A stretch of 64,000 nucleotides of DNA, from the NCBI GenBank assembly GCA_008508345.1, contig QNGE01000428.1, positions 124,001 through 188,000 of the forward strand, written 5' to 3'. Below are positions 1 to 8,150 of this stretch, in pieces. The notes beneath the pieces are model-generated. The model was not told the DNA's origin and did no database searches. It was given only the letters and a program-made list of their open reading frames with translations. Position 1 is the stretch's first letter, and the number at the start of each line of letters is the position of its first letter. The DNA is from Paragonimus westermani (Eukaryota; Platyhelminthes; Trematoda; Plagiorchiida; Troglotrematidae). A program made the translations under genes and the position numbers.

Positions 1-152
1 GTGCTCCGATGAGGAGAATGAAGTGAAAATCCAGTTTGCACTAACTGTTAATAACAGTTTGTTTCACCTACTCCAAACCACTGACGTGCTGTATGCAGAT
101 ATTTTAGACAGCCTTGGAGATATATGTAGTTCAAACAAATAGGCCCACATGG

Positions 153-158
153 ACTCAC
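153..158 (-). other. Splice donor of Frizzled exon 1
   Basis: The minus strand reads CTAGAA then GTGAGT. The preceding codons encode GLE and the intron starts in phase 0. Read-through beyond this point loses all CRD similarity, which supports a real exon boundary here. Confidence 0.8.
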
Positions 159-701
159 TTCTAGACCAGCTTCTTCTTGGGTTTCATGATGGAACGCATT
201 TGGCATGTAAGTAAGGTTGTAGCCAATGTTTTTGCACAACGGTATCTCAATTGGGATACATTTTTCTGGTCTGAGCAAATGTTCGCTTTCTCCCGGTGTC
301 GCAATCGGACTGTTCAAGCTAGCGTGGTATTCGGTTGGGACTTCATCTTGTGAATGCACACTTGTTAATTTGGCTCCATTACTTGACCGTGGAAGGGAAC
401 GGGCTGCTCGTCGTTTACCCACAACCAGACCTTCCCGCTGAAGTCCAAAGTTCCCGGGCTGAAGTATTCGGTTTGATTGTTTTTGTCCTTCGTCAAGTTG
501 GTTGACACGAAGCGTCCCATGTTCAGATGTGAAGTACTTAGTGCCCGGATGGAGATACTCTGGGCTTCGGACCCCATTGGCAGCAATCCTTGGACCAATG
601 TACATGATGCAACAGAAGACACAAAACAGACGTGCCCAAAAAAATCCGAACCTAGAGTGTAGGTCATTGAACTGTTGGTGGTGGCCATAGAACCAGATCA
701 T
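159..701 (-). CDS. fzd5/8: Frizzled 5/8-type Wnt receptor, first coding exon (partial gene)
   Basis: First coding exon (181 codons) of a Frizzled receptor, the seven-pass membrane receptor that binds Wnt ligands through an extracellular cysteine-rich domain (CRD). Residues about 19-42 form a hydrophobic signal peptide after a basic stretch. A linker of about 100 residues follows, and the CRD begins at Cys148, with Cys156 in the motif IPLCKNIGYNLTYMPN and then HHETQEEAGLE. That block matches the start of the Frizzled CRD and is closest to the FZD5/8 subfamily (known family motif), including the N-glycosylation site NLT at 162. The frame reaches a clean phase-0 donor, GTGAGT, at 158-153. The HQFWPLV part of the CRD does not occur in bases 1-158, so exon 2 lies outside the window. 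The start at 701 is preferred over the in-frame ATG at 752 because a strong 3' splice site (AG at 714-713) lies between them. The long pre-CRD linker is unusual and contains KRRAAR at 96-101. The alternative is another CRD protein (SFRP, ROR, MuSK), but the motif is most Frizzled-like. Confidence 0.88.
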
Positions 702-712
702 TGTTGGGATTT

Positions 713-738
713 CTGGAAAGGGGGGAAAAAGAGCTAGA
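713..738 (-). other. 3' splice site (cis or spliced-leader acceptor) just upstream of the Frizzled start
   Basis: The minus strand has a pyrimidine run, CTCTTTTTCCCCCCCTTTCC, followed by AG at 714-713. The exon then begins at 712 and the ATG follows 11 bases later (701). It is either the end of a 5' UTR intron or a trans-splicing acceptor. Flatworms are known to use spliced leaders, but the sequence alone does not tell the two apart. Confidence 0.65.
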
Positions 739-1171
739 TTAGTAAGCATCACGTGTTGGTTCCTTGTAAATTAGTGCAGTAGCATACGCTGATCAGCACT
801 CAACATCACCACAAGTTTACCGTTCAGCTGGTCCATCTGGCGGCACATGTGAACAGTGTTCGGCTAACAACGAACCAAATCCCCGACTATTCGCCTGTGA
901 TCTAAGGATACTCAGCAAGATTCTCCGCCAGTTTATGCCTGATGTTTAGCCAGTAACGGCCCTCATTGAACTGAAGCACTTCGAACAGAAATGTACGATC
1001 CCATGTTTGAAAACTGGGTTCACTTCAAAAACTTCATCAGCACAAAGACAAAACGTGTCGGCGCATGTTAACAGTTCGCCAGTCGCAAATATGCAGGTTA
1101 CATAGGATAGAAAAGTGGACGGAGACCAGGAATGGATGCGCAGACATTCACTTCAATTGTTGTCATCAATA
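739..1171. other. Non-coding upstream sequence of the Frizzled exon
   Basis: No supported gene, RNA or repeat is visible. It lies between the Frizzled acceptor and the end of a Penelope-like fragment, so it is either a 5' intron or the promoter side of the gene. Confidence 0.4.
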
Positions 1172-1372
1172 TCATGACAGTTCGATGAGTTGCTTCAACC
1201 ACTTTTGTGTACACAACGCTGGTTGGCGGGTTCTGGTCAACGTAGCCTCGTTGAAGGTTTTGGATTCTGGTTGTGTAAAAATGAATGAGCTAAGCGGATC
1301 AACTTGGTGATTTGTTATCATGACAGGCCTAACGATCGATGATGTGGGAGTTCTGGCAAGGAATTCGCCGGT
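1172..1372 (-). mobile_element. Penelope-like element, C-terminal end of ORF
   Basis: An open minus-strand frame of 66 codons ends in TGA at 1174-1172. It contains TPTSSIVRPVMITNHQVDP and, near the end, ALCTQKWLKQLIELS. This is the layout of the C-terminus of Penelope-like elements after the GIY-YIG endonuclease, where an SSI..HL...GHQVDP block is followed by an N-P-x-L-C-x-Q-K tail (known family pattern). A second fragment near 10,700 has the related block NPTSLLAKHFVTTDHQVAP, so each supports the other. Only the last part of the ORF survives. It lies about 470 bases upstream of the Frizzled exon, on the same strand. Confidence 0.55.
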
Positions 1373-3039
1373 TTAAGGTTGTTGTGTCATCACTGGTTTT
1401 AACTTTTCCGGAACATGTTTCGTAACACGCGGAGATAATTGTAAGTCTGCTCTGTCTACATAATCGTCACTGAAACTGCTGGTAAAATCGTAGACGACGT
1501 GAGAGATAGAATAATCAGAGGACCTGCGTTCATGTTTATGTAGAGCTGTTTCCCATAACGCAATATATCGCCTTTCTGCTCCGATGAAGTCCTAAGTTTT
1601 GTTGGCCAGAAGAGACGAACAGATTCAAAATGAGCTTCCGCATGTGAACTTGTAAGGTTGAAACCTGTTGGTCACATTCAAAGCAACCCTACGTTGACTT
1701 AAATTGACGATGGCCAGAGAAGGAGCATGAATCCTAACATGAAAATAACCATCAAATTAGCTCTTATTTTAATCAATAATTGCCATGAAACTATCTCCTA
1801 GAAGACCTGCAGAGGTGTTCTCTTCCAGCTCTCTTGTAGTGGGTAGCTGGTTGCCTCATTCCAACTGCATATTACTCCAGAGATTTCAGTTATGACAAAA
1901 AATGAACAATTAAAGCGTACACCGAACGAACACATCTGTTTCTTCAAGGATTTTTATACCGTTTTGACGAAGTTCGGCTATTCCCGTAGCACACATATAT
2001 GACAGCACTTATTTCCCAATTGTCCGCTTTCAGTGGTCAAAACAACAGTGGCGTGTGCTACTAGGTCACCAGAAATGTCTTGTGTCACCTCACCGGTGGT
2101 TCCACTCACTCTCCGTCACACACACGCTGTATCAAGCCTAAGCAAGGAGGAATACACTCGGGTTAAAATTATGGAGATATTATCTAATGATAGATTCTAA
2201 TCTGGAAGGATAAACGAATATCGAAATGGTAAGGAAAGAAGAGTATAAACTTGTGTATTTTGTTAAGTGTAATGGATACAAACGGATAGGGTAATAATTA
2301 GAGCACAGCGAAGGTATACAACGTATGAGATCTATATTAAGTCTAAATAGATGCATCGATCGTCAGTTTAACTTTTGTTGCCTATATGCGTTTGTGCTCT
2401 GTGAGGTGTTTGTTCTAGATGATAAAAAAAGTACTCAGGAAGTTGGTATTTGAAACTACAAAAAGAAATCACCTATGGTCCTACCGCGTGGAGTGCATGA
2501 CAGAAATCGGACGTCCAATCAGTCAAGAGTTTTGAGTGGAAATAGGTTTGAGGGTTCAAAGTTCTCTTCGGACTGAGAGCTAGTTGGGTCGCAACCGGAT
2601 ATGGGTTGCAAATGCCAATCCGTTCGCTGAGTAACAGAGTTGATTGCACAGAGTGGACTTCCGCTTCCTGGAGTAGTTTTAGCCACGAGTCAAAGATAAG
2701 CCATGTGCATAAGTGAATGGGCGGAGAACTCATTGGTAAAATGTCAATCATTCACTTCTCTGGGCTACACTGTCAACACGTATGTGTGCGAGTTGACGAA
2801 TGACGGACACACCAAGGCATCTGGACATCAATGGGGCAATCTTATTACTACTACTACGACGCATTAGGGAGAGCGTGTGAAGGTGTGGATACATTTGTTT
2901 TTTAGTTAGCCATGAAAACCTCGTCTCATAGACCATACATATACTAATACTGGTGAGCCGTTAGAGATTTGGTTGAGTTAAATTTGGAATCACTCATATA
3001 TAGTCGCAACTTTCTCAGTAAGACCAAGTTCCCCGTAGT
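1373..3039. other. Intergenic or intronic, no supported feature
   Basis: Both strands were read. Two adjoining minus-strand open frames at 2473-2936 have no recognisable domain and no good splice context. No other feature is supported. Confidence 0.4.
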
Positions 3040-3185
3040 CTTCCTACGAAGAGAACTGTGTGGCCAGTGTGTTTTTCTTACTGGAGTTCTTAATTAGTGC
3101 ACATAGTTGCCACAACCAAGATCTGAACTATGGTTACGTCAACATTAGACACACTTGCTGACCACTACGCCAAAGAACTCATAGT
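3040..3185 (-). mobile_element. Diverged tRNA-derived SINE copy
   Basis: This matches, in order, the minus-strand arm of the foldback SINE at 23571: ATTAGTGCACAT (exact, 12 bases), AACTATGG..ACG, and TTGCTGACCACTACGCC in place of the A-box complement. The copy is strongly diverged and lacks the family tail. Confidence 0.5.
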
Positions 3186-3598
3186 GGTTAACCCATCTAA
3201 ATGCCCAACCAGCTTGTATGTAAGTACTGCTTAGGTCAATCGATCGGCTACAAAGGAGATTTATCAACTCCTGACGATGGCCCAATAATGGGAACTCCCC
3301 ACTTCATTCGAAGTCTTCGAATTCATTAAGCCCACACAACAGCATTTTACTGGTGGATAATCAGAGAGTTGTTTGTTACAAACTGAGCAAGAAAGAGTCG
3401 AAACAAAAATCACATCATTATCATCGCCATCAACAATATCAGTCATAAGTCATGAGTGCTGTGGCTTGGGCCACCGCTCATCCCAATAGTGACGTGCAAC
3501 ATTCTAGAAGGAAACGTTACTAAAAGTCAAAAATCAATAACAGAAGACTAAGCGGGAGAACTAGAAATGGTATGAATGCAGGCACGTCATTGAATACG
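3186..3598. other. Sequence downstream of LINE-1, no gene
   Basis: It lies directly 3' of the LINE on the minus strand and may include its 3' UTR. A 60-codon open frame at 3264-3446 has no recognisable domain. Confidence 0.35.
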
Positions 3599-3740
3599 TT
3601 ACACTGTCATCTCGGATATCGCTTCTAACCAGTGATTTAGATGATCACGACCACTCCAGCCAGGCAAGTGACACCTACCCACTTTGCTCAGTGGAACAGT
3701 CAGGGTCTCCATGTTTCGTGACCACTTTGTTGCTTGGACA
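3599..3740 (-). pseudogene. LINE-1 C-terminal tail
   Basis: In one minus-strand frame it reads KWSRNMETLTVPLSKVGRCH, LPGWSGRDHLNHWLEAISEM and a stop. This corresponds to the conserved T-W..LT..L..VGR.RLPGWGPRD tail of this LINE type. Confidence 0.65.
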
Positions 3741-3940
3741 CCACGTTATTTCACCCAATTGTTGGTGGTCTCAGTATGTAACACCCGGTACGGTAAATGC
3801 GCAGCTGGTATGCAGAGTACGTGACCTAACCGTCACAGCCTGTGCAACGTGAGTAGCTGACCAATCGATCGGGCATCCCGAATGTTCCGGAATACACGCC
3901 GGAGAACAGCCGTAACGCCGACGCGATCAGTTCCTTTGGT

Positions 3941-4240
3941 TTAGGTTGAGTGGCGGAGACAGCGACGGTCAGACAGAGCAAGTCGATTGACGTCTTCGTT
4001 GCAAACAGGCCATGTTTCCGAACCAAAGAGAAAGACAGAACGTACACGGGCACTAAGCAGCTTTCCTTTCAGCAACAACCGAGGATCTTTTCGACGCCAC
4101 AGTTGACGCAGACAGGCAAAGGTAACACACGTCTTTGTTATCTTCGCTGATATCTCATCAGCGATACTACAATCTGTTGAGATAGTGCTACCCGAGTATA
4201 TGAAACTGTCCACAGTCTCTAGCAGATCGCTTGCAGTGAA
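3941..4240 (-). pseudogene. LINE-1 thumb and post-RT region
   Basis: This contains FIYSGSTISTDCSIADEISA, AFACLRQLWRRKDPRLLLKG, ARVRSVFLFGSETWPV and DRRCLRH. These correspond to F-x-Y-L-G-S..I-S, the L..LWRRRD block and L-Y-G-C-E-T-W-x-L of RTE-like elements. One exchange is Y-L-G to Y-S-G. Confidence 0.75.
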
Positions 4241-4345
4241 GAAACTAGGAGTGGAAATGCCCCACTCTTGCAGCACCACTTTACAGTGTAAAGGTGCAAA
4301 GCGCATTCCACAAAAGCCAGCCCGGTCACTCATCTTGTCCAGCAT

Positions 4346-4545
4346 TGTCTGCAGAGGAGGTGAGTAACAAAATGTCATCCGCATACTCCAGATCGGTCAA
4401 TCGAGCACCAGAAAGAAGCTCAACACCAAGCTCACTGGACTCCACAAGCGCACCCTCTAAAACGTTGTTCATGACAAAATTGAATAAGAAGGAGGAATTC
4501 GAACACCACTGGCGAACACCACTAGATGTGATGAACGCCCAAGAA
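4346..4545 (-). pseudogene. LINE-1 reverse transcriptase palm with YADD
   Basis: Read on the minus strand this gives SSFLFNFVMNNVLEGALVE, LLSGARLTDLEYADDILLLT and SSADNAG. The catalytic YADD codons are at 4385-4374. The upstream GVRQ motif is partly preserved. Confidence 0.75.
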
Positions 4546-4695
4546 AGCTTCCGTAAACCCTCATCCTGCTTGCAAACTGAGCGTAAAGTGATCTCAACAG
4601 ATTCACGTACTTCCCTGGAAATCCTCTGCGGGGAAGGCAGTTTCAGAGAACGTTACGAGCAACCGAATCAAATACAGCCCTTAGGTCTGAAAAGA

Positions 4696-5019
4696 TCATA
4701 ACCACCAGCTGCCTATAAGAGTGCCAATGCTCCATGATCTGCAGATAGGTAAAAGTGTGATCAACACACACACACTACCGAACCGGGATCGTTTCTGCCC
4801 TTCACGCATCTGACATTCACTGCGCTTAGTCAGCCGAAGCAAAACGAGGCCGGTGATTATCTTGGACGCAACAGATACTAGACTGTTGCCTTTCTGGTTG
4901 TCGCATAGATTTCGGGCCGCCTTTTCGAAGACGGGAATTACTGTTGATAAGCACCAATCACGAGGTAACCCTGCAGCTCCCCAAATAATCTGTGGGGGTT
5001 TCGTAAGTTTTGATGTCAA
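4696..5019 (-). pseudogene. LINE-1 reverse transcriptase, finger domain
   Basis: This contains PRDWCLSTVIPVFEKAARNL, CDNQKGNSLVSVASKIITGL and a degraded F-R-P-G-R region. These are the standard RT motifs 1-2 (W..S.VIPVFKKG, N.RGISL...SKI). The end of the block is frameshifted relative to the palm block. Confidence 0.75.
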
Positions 5020-5244
5020 CTTCTCTCTGCCATCTTTGAAAAGAGAAGGAGGGAGGAATTATGGACCGGCAGCCTTCAATAACTCAGGCTTCAGGGCCAC
5101 TTCCGCTTCCGATAACGGGTCCTCTGAAGTGTACTAACTGACAATTCGGGTCCTCTCATCTAGATGGTCTGACTGAAGCCAGCTGAACTGCTCTTCAAAA
5201 TGTTCAGCAAACCTGGCTAATCGGCGCGATGGACGAGTGACAAG

Positions 5245-5610
5245 TTAACCATCTTTTTCGCGTATGGTCTCACTTGCACCGACCTGACGGCCAGTACAAC
5301 CAGGATTCAGGGAAAAAAGCTTTCTGCTATCCTCAGATGAAAAGGCTTGTTCCACCTCATTCGACCGTTTGATAAAGTGGTGTTTACCGTCCTTGTGCCA
5401 GCTTTCAGGTTCTCGATGGTCGTCATATTCAGAGCCAGGTGGAATCGAGCGATGATTGTTCAAGAGGTTTATTAACGTGACAGAAATCCAGTTCTTTTGC
5501 AAATGCACAGCCTCTTTGGAACATAACTCTTCAAAACAAACCTTCACACATACTGCGATTTGTTCACAGTGTTCGTTAGGTCCCCTTAGCTGACTCAGCG
5601 TGTTCACCAA
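5245..5610 (-). pseudogene. LINE-1 linker between endonuclease and reverse transcriptase
   Basis: This 121-codon open frame contains NHRSIPPGSEYDDHREPE, EVEQAFSSEDSRKLFSLNPG and SETIREKDG. These match the usual linker region of RTE-like LINEs (R-x-I-P-P-G, A..AGNARRLFQLIRATG, V-S-E-T-I), and it is colinear with the other blocks. Confidence 0.6.
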
Positions 5611-5699
5611 TGCCTCCTAGTAACCGTTCTTTACACTCTCCTTGCTTGAATGCCAATTAGGTAACTCACATTTGCGAGCACATGATCTCCAGGCATGTA

Positions 5700-6037
5700 C
5701 AGTAGCACGTTCCGAGCCCAAATGGTTGCTCCACAAGACATGACAACTTAACATAGTGGAGTCACCCGTAACTGACTATTGTATGATCCAGTTGTGTTCA
5801 CTTTTGAAAAGTGTAGGGAGGTCTGCGAGCAACAAAGTGCCTCTTCTTGTGTTGGAATGAGGTGCTCGAAATAGAGAGACCACAGGATGCGCACAGTTGT
5901 AGCAGTCTTCCACCATTGTCAGTGTGTAATGCATGGTCACCAAACATCCCTTCCAGCAGCCTATCCCTCAGAAAAAGATGATCAAACTGAGCATTAACGT
6001 TGACAGACTCTAACCGGTGTACTGAGTCTGATAACAT
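5700..6037 (-). pseudogene. LINE-1 endonuclease, C-terminal block
   Basis: It contains NAQFDHLFLRDRLLEG, DNGGRLLQLCASCGLSISST and, after an in-frame stop, TQLDHTIVSYGW. The last corresponds to the conserved D-H catalytic motif of AP endonucleases (TQIDHI). Roughly 80 residues expected between this and the N-terminal block are missing. Confidence 0.7.
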
Positions 6038-6178
6038 ATGAGCAATCGAACAAACATTGATCCTCCCAGGAACCTAGTAAGATCCCCACTCCAGCATGAC
6101 CACGAGATTCAGTTTCGGCATCATTAAACAGTTTTCCGGAGGTCAGCCCAATTGAATAACGGTGCTAGAATCGTACAC

Positions 6179-6300
6179 TCACACCTCCGACACACAGCAA
6201 ACATCAAGTTCCAGACCTGAGACAGCGCTTGCCAGAGCAGCTTGTTGATCAACTTGCCGAAACGTGCGGACATTGAAGGCGCCAATGTTTATCACTTGTT
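6179..6300 (-). pseudogene. LINE-1 endonuclease, N-terminal block
   Basis: It encodes INIGAFNVRTFRQVDQQAAL and, after a short stretch, LELDVCCVSEV before a stop. This corresponds to the first strands of the AP-endonuclease domain (N-V-R-T and S-E-T/V motifs). The continuation RIYDSSTVI-like is readable only after a frame change near 6160. Confidence 0.7.
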
Positions 6301-6565
6301 TTGGCTCCGGAAAACAGTTGCCGCCCGAGGTCACAGGGAAGGCAGAAAAATTGGGGGAGGGGCAAAATAAGGCTAGAAAGCAGCACTGGTTGACTAATGT
6401 CACTGACGGGAGAACGATAACTTCTAAAACTTTCAAGTCGTTTATGCCGATGGAGGGGGTTGACCTGAGGGATCCCATTTCGAGTCTCTGACTCAAAAGT
6501 TTGATCTGCGAGACAACAGGATGCAGGGTTTTCCTAGGACACCCTACCCTGAGCCAGTGACTCAA

Positions 6566-7750
6566 AAGTCTGACTCACTTGGCAGTGATAGACTTGCCTA
6601 GCTAGAGCGTTCAGTGAATATGACATTAATATCATATTCAGAGCATTGCTGCATGCGGTGATTGTATTTGACGCTACATCAGGCTTCTGGGTGATACCGG
6701 ATGTTTTTCAACAGTAGCCGACAATGCGTCGACAGTCACGATCAGCCGTTTGACGATCGGAGTGTTCTTTGTTTGAGCGTACTTCTTCTAACCCCATTAT
6801 TTCTAATACGGAAGATAGCCGTGTCACAACTATAAAAATGATCCTGCTGTGTGCTCATAGGATTGTGCTTCACTATCTAAGCATTCCTACGCGGCCAGTT
6901 GTGCAAAATAAGAGTTCATCTGCTTTTCGTCTGACAAAGTAGCAGCTTGAAAGACCAAAGTCCTAGCCGGCATAGCCCGCCAGATCAACGCGATGCACAA
7001 GCCTGAACACCACGTCAGTGTAGCAGAATAGGCTAGGGAACAGGAGGTTAAATGGAATAGTTTGGTGATAACTACCACAAGCTCAGTCATGCGGTGATCA
7101 AAAGGCTCATCTCACGAGCTCAAAGACATCCGTTCAGTTCCCGAGCGGTAACGACGGTCGGTGTCCGGTGACAAAAATGAAAGGCCTTAAAACTCATGTG
7201 AATGAAAGATTTTTACCAGGTATAAATCGTGCCATACCAAGAATTAACTCAACGACGTCAGCCTCATATGAGCGCATAAGACTAGTTAACTGCTAACTGG
7301 AGGAGGGTTAACTTCAACATGCGGATTTCGGTTCCGCTGCCTCAGCTTGCTTCAGCAGATCAAGAATAAGCAAGACAAACACAGAAAAGAATGAAGGATC
7401 GATGTATGGACGTTGGTGAACGTTAGCAGTTTGTTGCCTTAACCACTTGACTATACACAATGTTTAATATGTCATTACTAACTCGATACACGGTTTTTTA
7501 TTGTGTGGCCTTATTGGTGGTATTAGTTACTCGGTCCACATACTGATATGTCTAGGTGTACGTCGTGAGTCAATCAGAGTAAGTATATGTATATAAACCA
7601 AATCTTGAAAGTTCACGATGTAAGCGTTCTGCGTACCAAAATGATGCAATCACCTTATGCTCAATGTATGTCTGTAGTTCAAGCGTTTCAACTTCAGAAA
7701 AAGTAATTTTGACCTGTTCAGTAGACGTTTTGTGCTCAATACGAAGTTAC
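6566..7750. other. Intergenic or intronic, short palindrome only
   Basis: There is no supported gene. A perfect 8-base inverted repeat, GAATATGA/TCATATTC, is at 6616-6623 and 6632-6639. A 57-codon open minus frame ending near 7570 directly follows the candidate exon at 7751 but is not in its phase. Confidence 0.35.
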
Positions 7751-7923
7751 CTGTATAAACCGACCACTCCTTTCTGAGTGATAACCATGAAAATCAAACA
7801 GTATAGTACTGCAGTATAGTTTGACCAAATCGAACGGCCATATTTGACGCCCAACTCTTCATCGTCTTCAATGAATGAGACCAGCAAGTTGTAACTCTCG
7901 AACCTTTGAAGCCTTGAAATCAT
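7751..7923 (-). CDS. Candidate exon 2 of a small secreted or membrane protein
   Basis: Not recognised. An open frame of 57 codons starts after an AG acceptor (ATTCAG, 7925-7924, behind a moderate pyrimidine tract). It ends at CAG followed by GTAACT (donor at 7750-7749); without splicing a TAA stop follows at once. It encodes FESYNLLVSFIEDDEELGVK and a hydrophobic stretch YTAVLYCLIFMVI that could cross a membrane. Its phase (0) fits the candidate exon at 8037-8150 with a 113-base intron. Chance cannot be excluded. Confidence 0.22.
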
Positions 7924-8036
7924 CTGAATGAAGACCCGTGGACGGGTCAGGTACGTAAGCACAATCCATAATCAGCATGCCTTAAGCGGCTAGAAGTGAC
8001 ACAGGTACCATAAGACCGCTGATTGTGAAATCTTAC

Positions 8037-8150
8037 CACATTCAGGTTTTGACTGTTTGCAGCTTTAGCAAAACAATTCACGTAGATGGCGCTTATTAGC
8101 AAAAGTGATCCATGTACAAGAATCACTTCGAACCTGTCTATTTTCATCAT
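8037..8150 (-). CDS. Candidate exon 1 with signal peptide
   Basis: Not recognised. From tandem ATGs at 8150 and 8147 the frame encodes MMKIDRFEVILVHGSLLLIS, then AIYVNCFAKAANSQNLNV. This has the shape of a signal peptide with a cleavage site after CFA. It ends in phase 0 at GTAAGA (8036-8031), a good donor, and joins in frame to the candidate exon at 7923. The frame is also open upstream, so the start is a guess. Support is splice logic only. Confidence 0.22.

Larger units (their letters stand above)
3599..6565 (-). mobile_element. RTE-type non-LTR retrotransposon (LINE-1 of this window), decayed
   Basis: A near-complete but broken LINE runs from high to low coordinates. In order it shows: an AP-endonuclease start (IGAFNVRTFRQ..QAALA, then LDVCCVSEV); a middle endonuclease block with DNGGRLLQLC and TQLDH; a linker with IPPGSEYDD; the reverse transcriptase finger block (STVIPVFEKAARNLCDNQKG, SLVSVASKI); the palm with YADD; the thumb (YSGSTISTD..ADEISAKI..AFACLRQLWRR); and a C-terminal block with KVGRCHLPGW, ending in TAA at 3601-3599. 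These are the conserved blocks of RTE-like elements common in flukes (from family knowledge). Several frameshifts and stops separate the blocks, and part of the endonuclease is deleted, so it cannot be active. Confidence 0.85.

Noticed and set aside
226..690. Open frames on the plus strand and in a second minus frame across the Frizzled exon
   Set aside because: They are shadows of the Frizzled exon, which is supported by CRD motifs and splice sites.
702..752. Upstream in-frame ATG at 752 as the Frizzled start
   Set aside because: A strong polypyrimidine-AG acceptor lies between 752 and 701, so this stretch is probably intron.
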